NCBI GenBank assembly: GCA_030539295.1
Contig: JAUNSJ010000014.1
Span: forward strand, 1 to 64,000
Origin: Planctomycetia bacterium
Lineage (GTDB): Bacteria; Planctomycetota; Planctomycetia; Pirellulales; Thermoguttaceae
DNA: 64,000 bases
Direction of reading: 5' to 3'
Part shown: piece after piece, positions 36,864 to 44,717 of the stretch
Position numbering within the stretch: position 1 is the stretch's first letter
Layout of the letters: every line of letters begins with the position of its first letter
The notes under the pieces: generated by a model
What the model saw: the letters and a program-made list of their open reading frames with translations, nothing else
Database searches by the model: none
Told to the model about the DNA's origin: nothing
Translations under genes and position numbers: made by a program

Positions 36864-37787
36864 ATGAGCAATAACGTCCCCCCCGAAAATGCCGAGGTAC
36901 CGATTGCCGAACCGGAGCCGGCGGAAGTCTCTCTGGCCGAGGTCCTCAAGCAGCACGAAATAAAATTACCGGCGAAAAAAATCCGGCTTATGGAAACGTA
37001 CTGTCAGGAGCTTTGGACCTGGAACGAAAAGATTAACCTGACGCGGCATACGGACTACGAGAAATTCGTAACCCACGACCTGATCGACTCGATGCACCTG
37101 GCCGATCTCTTGCAGAAGGGCGAGCATGTGCTTGATGTGGGGACCGGTGGCGGCGTGCCTGGCATACTTCTGGCGATACTCCGGCCCGACATAACGGTGG
37201 AATTATGTGATTCGACAGGCAAGAAGGCCAAAGCGGTCGGGGCCATTGTGGATGCGTTGGGCCTTGACACGAACGTCTGGTACGCCAAGGCAGAAAATCT
37301 GCTGCAATATCATCGGTTCCACACGCTGGTCATTCGCGCGGTCTCGAAGATGGCACGCCTGCTGGAGATGTTCGCTCCGGTCTGGTTCGCGTTCGACCGC
37401 ATGCTCCTGGTCAAAGGTCCGCACTGGGTGGAAGAGCGTGGGGAAGCGCGTCATTATAATCTGCTCAATAATATCGCGTTGCGTAACGTGGATGAATACG
37501 AAACGCCGGGCGCGGAGCACAAGAGTTATATACTCGCGCTGTGCCGTAAGTCGCGGTTCGAGGAGCTGGAACAGCGTAATAGTGACCGCCTGGCCGGACT
37601 GCCATGTCCGCCGCTGGGCGAGTCGGTGGGCGTTGATAACTCCGTGCCACGCAAGCCGCCGCGGAAACCGTACAAGCCGCGTACCGGGTCCGATCGCGCG
37701 AAGTCGGCCGACAAGAGTCCAACGTCGAAACCGTTTAAAAGTCAGGGGAATCGGAAGTTCCCCGACAGAAAGCGATTCCACAAATAG
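36864..37787 (+). CDS. rsmG: 16S rRNA (guanine-N7) methyltransferase RsmG
   Basis: 307 residues. The GidB/RsmG core spans ~25-235: WNEKINLTRHTDYEKFVTHDLIDS, the SAM loop LDVGTGGGVPGI, and 'VIRAVSKMARLLEMF'. It methylates G527 of 16S rRNA. An unusual basic tail of about 85 residues (RKPPRKPYKPRTGSDRAKS…FPDRKRFHK) follows the domain, which may add RNA affinity. There is no clear Shine-Dalgarno before ATG 36864, and a C7 run in codons 5-7 lies right after the start. Confidence 0.92.
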   Translation: MSNNVPPENAEVPIAEPEPAEVSLAEVLKQHEIKLPAKKIRLMETYCQELWTWNEKINLTRHTDYEKFVTHDLIDSMHLADLLQKGEHVLDVGTGGGVPGILLAILRPDITVELCDSTGKKAKAVGAIVDALGLDTNVWYAKAENLLQYHRFHTLVIRAVSKMARLLEMFAPVWFAFDRMLLVKGPHWVEERGEARHYNLLNNIALRNVDEYETPGAEHKSYILALCRKSRFEELEQRNSDRLAGLPCPPLGESVGVDNSVPRKPPRKPYKPRTGSDRAKSADKSPTSKPFKSQGNRKFPDRKRFHK

Positions 37788-37906
37788 AGAATTTCATACC
37801 GTCTGTTACGCGTGAGTTTCGACGCCGTTCTGTCGCGAGTGAAGCTCCGCGGAAATATTGGATTGAACATTAAGGGCAAGTCGCCCAGGAAAGGAAAAAA
37901 TCAACC

Positions 37907-39892
37907 ATGAATGTCCATTTTCGTTTACGTTCGCTTATGCTTGCCCTACTGCTGGCTGCCACGGTCGCGGGCTTGGGGTGTAATAAAAATACGGAACCCG
38001 GATCGCCCGACGCGTCAACTCCGGTCGACGGCGCCGCGGCCAACGCACCTGACCCGAATGCCGTAACGGTCGAGAGTCTTCGCAAGATACGCACACTCGC
38101 GCCGGACGTACTTGCCTCGCTTGGCCCGCAAACGGAGTTCCCTACACAATGGCTCTATCCGAATGCCTTCTATGCGAAAATCATGTTTCCGGGCAAAGCG
38201 GCGGCCTCGCCTGCGGCCTCGCAATTGGATCAGCTCCTTAAGGCCAACTCCGCGGCGCTCCCGTTTGTCAATTTCTGCGACGACCTGGAAACGATCTACG
38301 TGAGTGAGAAAAATTCGTTCATTTCCTTAACGGACCCGGCGTCCGGAAATGTCCTGACGACGGAATTTCCACTCCCGGCGCGCGCCGTTTATCTTCGGTC
38401 GCAGCAGGCGATCGACCCGCAACAGTTTACGGAATTCGCCTTTGCCGGCATACCTGCTGACCAGATTAAGGAAGAGACCCTCGGCTCCTTAAACGTTCGC
38501 ACGACCCGGCAGTCGATTATGGTGCCGCTCGACCAGGAGCAGCAGAAGATGGGTAAGGCCAACGACGTTACAGTCGCGCTCGCTTTCCCGGACGCCAACT
38601 CCGCACTCATGGTGACCGGGAGTCCCGACGACGTACAGGAATTCTTTACGGCCGGGCCTGACGCTTCTGCCCGGGGGCCGTTGGCTCAATATATGGCACA
38701 TACTTCTCTGGATAATGTCGATTTCCTCTTCCTGTACGACTACAATCATCCGCTGGCCGCCATGGTTCCGAATATCTTTCCGGACCAGTTTGGCCAGGAG
38801 GTGGTGACCGCTGGCGATCTGGTTGCCCTCGGGGTCAACAGTCGCGCTACGGACGGGAGCGATATTGTTACCTTAACTCTGCTGGCCAGCGATACCGAAA
38901 AAGGGAATAAGGCGCAAACGGCCCTTGGCGCTACGCTCATGTTCCTCGCGGAAGAAGCGAAGAAAGTCGCTGCCATGCCGAACGCCGGGGCCGGGGCGGC
39001 CATGCTCACGGGCCTGGACGAAGTCTTAAAGAAAGTGCAAACGGAAGTTCAAGGGACGCGCCTCATCGCCCGTGTTCCCTGGTCACAAGCGACCGCCGAT
39101 TTCCTCGTTGGCTCCGTGGAGAAGCTGAACGAATCGCGAGTTCAGGCCGAACGCATGGCGCGTTATAACGGAATCGCCCAGCAGTTGGGTATGCTCGCCG
39201 GTGCGATGACGGCCGCCTACGGTAAGAATAATGTCTATCCGAGCGATATTCTCGGCGCGGACGGAACGCCCCTGCTGAGCTGGCGCGTGGCTCTGCTGCC
39301 GCAATTCGGTCCGGAAGGGGAAGCTCTCTATAAAGAGTTCAAACTGGACGAACCGTGGAACGGTCCGAATAATATCAAACTGCTCGACAAGATTCCCGGT
39401 ATTTACACCTGTATTCTCGACCCGGCCATGAAGACGAAAACAACGTTCCAACGCTTTAATTCGGCCAATACGCCTTTTGGTCAGCATGCGGACGGTCTGA
39501 AGACGCAGCAGCTGGCGAATCCTGGAAAGACGTTCATGATCGTTTCGACCGCGCCGTCGAACGCCGTCGAATGGACGCAGCCGGAATCGCTTATACTCGA
39601 CGAAAGCAATCCGGACTCCCTGGTGACCATTTTTGGTGACTACGTAGCCGCTGTGCCATTTATGGGCAATGTATTCCTTGCGCCGCTTTCCGGGAAGCCG
39701 GAAGGTTTGCAGACCCTTATCGGCTGGATTACCGGCAATCTTCCCGCGGAGTCCGAAGCGACCCCAAGTGCCGCGCCGGCCGAATCTGACCAAACACCAG
39801 CGGCTGCGGAAACTCCTGCCGCGGAGCCTGTCATGCCAACTGAACCTGTCATGCCAGCCGAACCCACCGCGGAGCCTGCCCCCGCCCCGTAA
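37907..39892 (+). CDS. Large lipoprotein with DUF1559-like C-terminal region
   Basis: 661 residues. Signal peptide with lipobox GLGC, then a Pro/Ala-rich spacer and a long domain of unknown type (~50-400). Residues ~410-560 read like the DUF1559-type block in non-pilin proteins (YPSDILGADGTPLLSWRVALLPQFGPEGEALYKEFKLDEPWNGPNN). The tail is a low-complexity stretch of Pro, Ala and Glu. AGGAAAGGA precedes the ATG. Likely anchored in the envelope; function unknown. Confidence 0.75.
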   Translation: MNVHFRLRSLMLALLLAATVAGLGCNKNTEPGSPDASTPVDGAAANAPDPNAVTVESLRKIRTLAPDVLASLGPQTEFPTQWLYPNAFYAKIMFPGKAAASPAASQLDQLLKANSAALPFVNFCDDLETIYVSEKNSFISLTDPASGNVLTTEFPLPARAVYLRSQQAIDPQQFTEFAFAGIPADQIKEETLGSLNVRTTRQSIMVPLDQEQQKMGKANDVTVALAFPDANSALMVTGSPDDVQEFFTAGPDASARGPLAQYMAHTSLDNVDFLFLYDYNHPLAAMVPNIFPDQFGQEVVTAGDLVALGVNSRATDGSDIVTLTLLASDTEKGNKAQTALGATLMFLAEEAKKVAAMPNAGAGAAMLTGLDEVLKKVQTEVQGTRLIARVPWSQATADFLVGSVEKLNESRVQAERMARYNGIAQQLGMLAGAMTAAYGKNNVYPSDILGADGTPLLSWRVALLPQFGPEGEALYKEFKLDEPWNGPNNIKLLDKIPGIYTCILDPAMKTKTTFQRFNSANTPFGQHADGLKTQQLANPGKTFMIVSTAPSNAVEWTQPESLILDESNPDSLVTIFGDYVAAVPFMGNVFLAPLSGKPEGLQTLIGWITGNLPAESEATPSAAPAESDQTPAAAETPAAEPVMPTEPVMPAEPTAEPAPAP

Positions 39893-39925
39893 TCAGACCT
39901 CTTGTATGTCTGAATTTCAGCGGAA

Positions 39926-39959
39926 TCCGGGGTTAGCTCTCAACGGCTCTGACCCCGGA
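39926..39959 (+). terminator. Hairpin after the large lipoprotein gene
   Basis: Arms 39926-39933 and 39952-39959 (TCCGGGGT/ACCCCGGA), 8 bp, 33 nt after the stop at 39892. No T-run follows, so it may be a weak or Rho-assisted terminator. Confidence 0.5.
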
Positions 39960-40056
39960 ACCGTCGCTTTAAAATGTAATATTCTCATTGCTAAAAAATA
40001 TAATTCTTGTAATACCCGCCTCTCAGACATTTATGATAATTTTTCTGTTTTTTATG

Positions 40057-40085
40057 TTGACAAATCTGAAAGGGCATGTTAATAT
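40057..40085 (+). promoter_or_regulatory. Sigma-70 promoter of the DUF1559-sialidase cassette
   Basis: Perfect TTGACA (40057-40062), 17-nt spacer, TAATAT (40080-40085). It would give a leader of ~70 nt before ATG 40165. Confidence 0.7.
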
Positions 40086-40164
40086 GATATTGTTGTGACG
40101 CGGTGGAGCTGTTGTTTGCTCACAAAAAATCTGACAAAAAACTTTGAACCAAGGAGACCAAAAC

Positions 40165-41318
40165 ATGACGAACGCTTATAAAACGAACCTGGTAAATTAC
40201 GGGGGGGGGGGGATTTAAGTCTTATACGAAGACTTTTGGCTTTTACCCTTGTTGAACTTCTGGTGGTGATTGCCATCATAGGCATCTTGATTGCCTTGCT
40301 CTTGCCGGCGGTGCAAGCGGCGCGGGAAGCTGCCCGACGCATGCAGTGCACCAATAATCTGAAACAAATCGGAGTTGGTCTTCACAACTACCATGATACG
40401 AATTTTGCCTTTCCCGCAGCGTCACTGCAGGTGTCTAAACACATCGTCAAAATGGGGTTCAATCCGATGGCTGCCCTGCTTCCGTTCTGTGAACAGCAGT
40501 CGCGGTATTCAATGATTCAGCAGTCGACTAATTATGCCTTGTCAGTCACCTTTAGTGAGACAGACGGTCTCATGGGCCAGGTAAACTACATGCTTTGCCC
40601 TTCTGATCCCAATAAAAATGCCGAGGCCTACGATAAAGGTAAATTGACGAACTGCTCCTACGCCGGCTGCTTTGGTGACTCATACAACGATGCAGCATCT
40701 TTGGCGTGGACCGGTTCTACAACGGGTTTTTCTTGGGAAAATCCACATCGCGGACTGTTCAAAAACGCTTATCTGTGGACCAGTTTTTCAACGCTCGTCG
40801 ATGGTTCTTCCAATACACTCGCCTATTCGGAAATGGGCATAGGAGCTGCAAAGGGAGGTAATCTTATTAAAGGAAACCTGGCCGATCTTGGTACTGCTAC
40901 CATAACGCCTGGTGACTGTCTATTGGCAGCGGATCCAAACGATCACAAAGCTATTAAATCAACTTACATCAGTACCCAATGGTTAATTCATTCGGCATTT
41001 CCCTATTTCCCCCTTGTTTTCAATAGTGGTTTTTTTGCCGTACTCCCGCCTAATGCACCGTCCTGTGCGACCAAAGGAGCGACACATGCAGCCGGTCAAC
41101 ACTTGAATACGGCCTCCAGCTATCATTCCGGCGGTGTGAACACGCTGCTTTGCGATGGCAGTGTGCGTTTCGTGTCCGACACGATTGACGCGGGAAAATA
41201 TGACGCGACGACCAATCCGAATTATAATATTGGTATGTCAGGCAAATCAGGTGCGAGTCCTTACGGAATCTGGGGTGCCATGGGGAGCGTTGACGGCGGC
41301 GAAACGGCCTCACTGTAA
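40165..41318 (+). CDS. DUF1559 prepilin-like protein, start separated by an out-of-frame G12 tract
   Basis: ATG 40165 has a strong AAGGAG upstream. Twelve codons later comes a run of twelve G (40201-40212), after which this frame stops (17 residues, [17 protein letters not shown]). With ten or thirteen G the ATG reads through '[15 protein letters not shown]' into the intact prepilin helix and DUF1559 domain, giving 383 or 384 residues. As the sequence stands only a TTG at 40236, abutting the helix, could start the frame. The domain shows [22 protein letters not shown] near its end, and its ending ([20 protein letters not shown]) matches the 12.8-kb paralogue. It leads a lipoprotein-sialidase cassette. 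Confidence 0.83.
40201..40212 (+). repeat. G12 homopolymer near the DUF1559 start
   Basis: Twelve consecutive G located 36 nt after the ATG at 40165. Frame with the prepilin domain requires 10 or 13. It is the longest single-base run I noticed in the window. Confidence 0.92.
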
Positions 41319-41366
41319 AAATTAATTAAGATATAAAGTTTATAAATCACAAATAAGGAAAAAATA

Positions 41367-41867
41367 ATGAAATACTACTTTACAATGCTGACCATTTGCC
41401 TGTGTGTCATTTGCCTTGCTGGTTGCGGCGGTCCACAGAAACCGGACGGGTTTCCCGAGACCGTCCCATTTACCTTAACCGTGATGCGTGACGGAAGTCC
41501 GCTGCCTGAGGCCTCGGTTCAGCTCTATCCGGAAACGGCCTCTGACGCCGCGACCGGAGGGATTACCGATGCCCAGGGCGTCGTTTCGCTGGCAACCACT
41601 CGCGGTAACTATTCAAATTCCGGCTCGCCGGTCGGGACGTTTAAAGTGACTGTGAGTAAACGCGTAACGATTCCTGGCGAATTATCACGTGAAGAATGTC
41701 TTAAAATGAGCCCGGATGAATCCGCTGCCTATTCAAAAAAAATGGAAGAGGCGGAAAAGTCTGTTCCTCCTGAAGTTGCAGAAAAGTATCATTCCGTAGC
41801 TACTACGCCGCTGTCCGTAACCGTAACCAAAGGCGGCAATGCCACCGTTCAGGTAACAGCGAAATAA
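41367..41867 (+). CDS. Small lipoprotein of DUF1559 cassette
   Basis: 166 residues with lipobox LAGC. 'VPFTLTVMRDGSPLPEASVQLYPE…GGITDAQGVVSLATT' is the Ig/regulatory-like pattern. Its start (CGGPQKPDGFPETVPF) is close to the 12.3-kb paralogue (CSAQKTPDGLPDLVPC), so these two cassettes are sister copies. Located 48 bp after the DUF1559 gene, with AGGA before the ATG. Confidence 0.82.
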   Translation: MKYYFTMLTICLCVICLAGCGGPQKPDGFPETVPFTLTVMRDGSPLPEASVQLYPETASDAATGGITDAQGVVSLATTRGNYSNSGSPVGTFKVTVSKRVTIPGELSREECLKMSPDESAAYSKKMEEAEKSVPPEVAEKYHSVATTPLSVTVTKGGNATVQVTAK

Positions 41868-41954
41868 CCTATACCGTCGACTCTTGCATGCTCGATATAA
41901 CATGGGCATACACTTTAGTAAAAACAGTAACATATAACAAACGAAAGGTATGTA

Positions 41955-43055
41955 ATGAGAATGATTCGCATTTTGTGCACTCTGTTGTTCTTTCAGTCCT
42001 TGCTGGCTCTTGCCCAGGAAAGTGGTACAACATCGTATCCCGAAATGAAAAAAGAACTGGTCGGGCACATTAAGACCGGAGCGGATAACCCGCGTAATAG
42101 TGAAGGCGCATTCGTCACGCTCGCCAATGGGGATATTATTCATGTCTATTCCCATTTTTACGGCAACTCGTTTGGGGACCACGCAACCGCGTTTCTTGCC
42201 AGCAGACGCAGTAGCGACGGAGGGCGAACGTGGTCCGAAACAGATTGCAAAGAATTGGAAAATGAAGGCAAACTGAACGTCATGTCCGTTTCACTGCTGC
42301 GTTTGCAAAGCGGTGCAATCGCCATGTTTTATGCGGTAAAGGAATCACCTGGCGATTGCCGGCTTTACATGCGCGTCAGTAGCGACGAGGCAAAAACCTG
42401 GGGCGAACGCGTTCTCTGCATTCCGGATGTTAGTTACAACGTCGTTAATAACGACCGTGTGATTCAGCTGACCGAAGGCCGACTGCTGGCCCCGGTTGCC
42501 CGGCACGCGTGGGACGGGAAAACCGACTACGGCTACAACTGGAATGCCGATATTTTCTGCATGATTTCTGACGACGACGGAAAAACATGGCGCCGCGCCG
42601 GTGACGCCGCTCACGTGCCCGGCATCATATATCAGGAGCCGGGACTGGTCGAACTGGCCGACGGCCGTATACTCATGAACATGCGGACCAACGGCGGTTC
42701 GCAGTACATGGCCTGGTCCGACGATAAGGGCGAAACGTGGACGACCCCTGTCCCGTCCGAACTTGATTCGCCGGTTTCGCCCGCCCGGATTAAACGTGTG
42801 CCAGGCAGTGATCATTTGATTGCCGTCTGGAATCCGAAAATAGCTGATGAGGGACGCATCGGAATGGACATTGCCATTCTCTCGCCTGACGGTACAAAGA
42901 CGCTCGTTCGCAAAGAAATTGAACGCAATCCGCAGGGACTTCAATATCCCTCGATTCACTTCCTCGACGATAAGAATTTTCTGGTCGCCTATTTTTCCTG
43001 GCCAACGGGAATTTTCATTTACCGAATGAATCTGGACGACCTGAAAACTCCGTGA
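41955..43055 (+). CDS. Secreted exo-alpha-sialidase (BNR/Asp-box)
   Basis: 366 residues with a short signal peptide (ILCTLLFFQSLLALA). It carries four Asp boxes (SxDxGxTW-type): SSDGGRTWSE, SSDEAKTWGE, SDDDGKTWRR and SDDKGETWTT, spaced as in a six-bladed propeller. 'YQEPGLVELADGRILMNMRT' supplies the conserved Glu region and 'ARIKRVPGSDHLIAVWN' a later blade. Family role: release of terminal sialic acid or related sugars from glycans; some planctomycete members may act on other sugars. AAAGG precedes ATG 41955. It ends the DUF1559-lipoprotein cassette. Confidence 0.85.
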   Translation: MRMIRILCTLLFFQSLLALAQESGTTSYPEMKKELVGHIKTGADNPRNSEGAFVTLANGDIIHVYSHFYGNSFGDHATAFLASRRSSDGGRTWSETDCKELENEGKLNVMSVSLLRLQSGAIAMFYAVKESPGDCRLYMRVSSDEAKTWGERVLCIPDVSYNVVNNDRVIQLTEGRLLAPVARHAWDGKTDYGYNWNADIFCMISDDDGKTWRRAGDAAHVPGIIYQEPGLVELADGRILMNMRTNGGSQYMAWSDDKGETWTTPVPSELDSPVSPARIKRVPGSDHLIAVWNPKIADEGRIGMDIAILSPDGTKTLVRKEIERNPQGLQYPSIHFLDDKNFLVAYFSWPTGIFIYRMNLDDLKTP

Positions 43056-43103
43056 CGGACGGAACCTTGGCGTTAACGGGCGGGCCTGCTCACGTTCCCG
43101 ACC

Positions 43104-43127
43104 TCCCGACCTGTTCGCAGATCGGGA
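43104..43127 (+). repeat. Palindrome with UUCG loop, related to the 50.2/50.4-kb repeats
   Basis: TCCCGACCTG-TTCG-CAGATCGGGA folds into a 10-bp stem with one mismatch and a UUCG tetraloop. It follows the sialidase gene, so it may terminate it, but no T-run follows. Two intergenic copies of the same TCCCGACCTGC/GCAGTCGGGA pattern occur at 50.19 and 50.39 kb. Confidence 0.65.
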
Positions 43128-43131
43128 AGTC

Positions 43132-43160
43132 TTGACATGGGAAACGACTACTGCTATAAT
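43132..43160 (+). promoter_or_regulatory. Perfect-consensus sigma-70 promoter
   Basis: TTGACA (43132-43137), 17-nt spacer, TATAAT (43155-43160): an exact match to the consensus. It sits upstream of the SGNH hydrolase gene, giving a ~105-nt leader to ATG 43272. Confidence 0.82.
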
Positions 43161-43271
43161 TTTGTTACGTGGACGTCAGTATCCATCCTGTAAGAATTTT
43201 ATGCTCTCGGTTCTCAAATACCGATTGCAGAGTCATTGCGTTTAACCCAGCCCATTGTCAGGAGACACAAA

Positions 43272-44405
43272 ATGAGGAAACAAATGCTACAAGTTGGCAG
43301 ACTAGCGTTAAGTCTGCTTTTTGCCGTTATGGTGTTCGTGGTCGCGGAGCGTTATGCCGCGGCTGTAGAGCCGGTTATTGAAGGCGATATTGCCTGGTAC
43401 GACGCGGGTCAGTGGCCGACAGAAGGGCAAGGCTACGACGGTTTGGCACGCCGCTATGCCCGATTTCCCTCGCGAGCCCAAGGCGTTATTCCCGACGGCG
43501 TCTGGAATCTTTCGCAACACAGTGCCGGGTTGGCCACACGATTTAAAACCAATGCAAACGCCATTCAGGTACGTTGGACTCTGCTTAATGCTAACTTGGC
43601 CATGCCGCATATGCCGGCGACCGGAGTAAGCGGCTTTGACCTCTATGCCCAGCGTGACTCCGATGGCAAGTGGTATTGGGCAGGAGTCACTCATCCAGCA
43701 GCACAGACGGCGACCGGGACGCTTATCAGTGGTATGGAGCGGATTTCACGCCATTATGTCATGTTCTTCCCTATGTATAATGGGGTGGAGAAGGTCGAAA
43801 TTGGTGTGCCGAAAGACGCGGAATTTGAACCGGAACAGCCGCTGGCCGGTAAGCCGATTGTCTATTACGGGACCTCCATTGCCCACGGCGGATGCACCTC
43901 TCGCCCCGGAAATGCCTATACGGCCATGCTGACGCGCCGCCTGGGCGTGCCGGTGATAAACCTGGGCTTTTCCGGGTCCGGACGCATGGAGCCGGCCATG
44001 GGCGACCTGATTGCCGAGCTTGACCCGGCCGTCTTTGTCCTCGACTGCATGCCGAATATGAGCGCCGCTGAAATTAAGGAACGTGCCATTCCGTTCATCG
44101 AAAAACTTCGCGCCGCGCACCCCGAAACCCCGATCCTCATGGTCGAAGGCCGCGAATTCTCCAATACATGGCTTAAACCGGGCAATGTCGCCTTCTATAA
44201 GGAGTGCAATCAGTACTATAAAGAGGCTTTTGACCATTTCGTAAATGCAGGCGATAAAAATATTTACTTCCTGTCACGCGAAAATCTGCTCGGGGAAGAC
44301 GAAGACCTCGACGGTACGGTCGACAGCTCGCACCCGAACGATCTGGGTATGTTCCGTCAGGCAAATAAGCTCGAAAGTGCCCTGCGACCCATTCTTGGCC
44401 TCTAA
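43272..44405 (+). CDS. Secreted SGNH/GDSL hydrolase (carbohydrate esterase-like)
   Basis: 377 residues from ATG 43272, chosen for AGGAG upstream and the signal peptide it opens (MRKQMLQVGRLALSLLFAVMVFVV…AAA). Residues ~25-190 are the beta-sandwich that precedes this SGNH subfamily. The hydrolase domain starts at 'VYYGTSIAHGG' (block I with Ser in GTSIAHG), followed by NLGFSGSGRM (block II), 'LDCMPNMS' (block III region) and DSSHPNDLG with the catalytic Asp/His. Likely deacetylates or deacylates sugars, fitting the neighbouring sialidase. Confidence 0.88.
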   Translation: MRKQMLQVGRLALSLLFAVMVFVVAERYAAAVEPVIEGDIAWYDAGQWPTEGQGYDGLARRYARFPSRAQGVIPDGVWNLSQHSAGLATRFKTNANAIQVRWTLLNANLAMPHMPATGVSGFDLYAQRDSDGKWYWAGVTHPAAQTATGTLISGMERISRHYVMFFPMYNGVEKVEIGVPKDAEFEPEQPLAGKPIVYYGTSIAHGGCTSRPGNAYTAMLTRRLGVPVINLGFSGSGRMEPAMGDLIAELDPAVFVLDCMPNMSAAEIKERAIPFIEKLRAAHPETPILMVEGREFSNTWLKPGNVAFYKECNQYYKEAFDHFVNAGDKNIYFLSRENLLGEDEDLDGTVDSSHPNDLGMFRQANKLESALRPILGL

Positions 44406-44504
44406 AACGAACTTTCCGCGCGAAAAAAAGGAGTTGTGGCCGTGTTTTGTAAAACTGTCACAACTACCTATTTTTTCTATTTTTACACCACTGCAAGAAA
44501 AAAT

Positions 44505-44557
44505 AACAGGGAAATTGAAAAATCTTAACGAAATGGCGGGTATTCCCTGTTTTTTTC
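44505..44557 (+). terminator. Terminator after the SGNH hydrolase gene
   Basis: A 9-bp stem (44505-44513 AACAGGGAA with 44543-44551 TTCCCTGTT, 29-nt loop) runs straight into T6. The long loop makes it atypical but placement and U-tract fit an intrinsic terminator. Confidence 0.65.
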
Positions 44558-44577
44558 TCATTTATCCGCTACAATAA

Positions 44578-44717
44578 GGTATGTATAGATAAGAAGCGCC
44601 GCAGTCTCAGATGGGAGACGGTGAGAGGCCCCAGGACCTCGGCCGAAACGGGAAGCTCCCGAACCGGTCCAATAGGCGTGAGTATCAGAAAGACCCAAAA
44701 ACTTAAAGGAAAACAGT
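44578..44717 (+). other. Structured 5' leader of the 44.7-kb gene
   Basis: Before ATG 44718 (AAAGGA upstream) lies ~140 nt with several short hairpins: GTCTC/GAGAC at 44604-44619, GAGG/CCTC around 44624-44640 and CGGGA/TCCCG near 44649-44661. It does not match a riboswitch class I know. The rest of the 44406-44717 gap holds only the terminator above and a weak TACAAT near 44570. Confidence 0.35.

Noticed and set aside
36877..36883. C7 run near the rsmG start
   Set aside because: In frame (Val-Pro-Pro-Glu) and short; no sign of an off-frame state.
44578..44717. Known riboswitch (c-di-GMP, cobalamin, ZTP) in the leader
   Set aside because: Compared from memory with their conserved cores; none matched.
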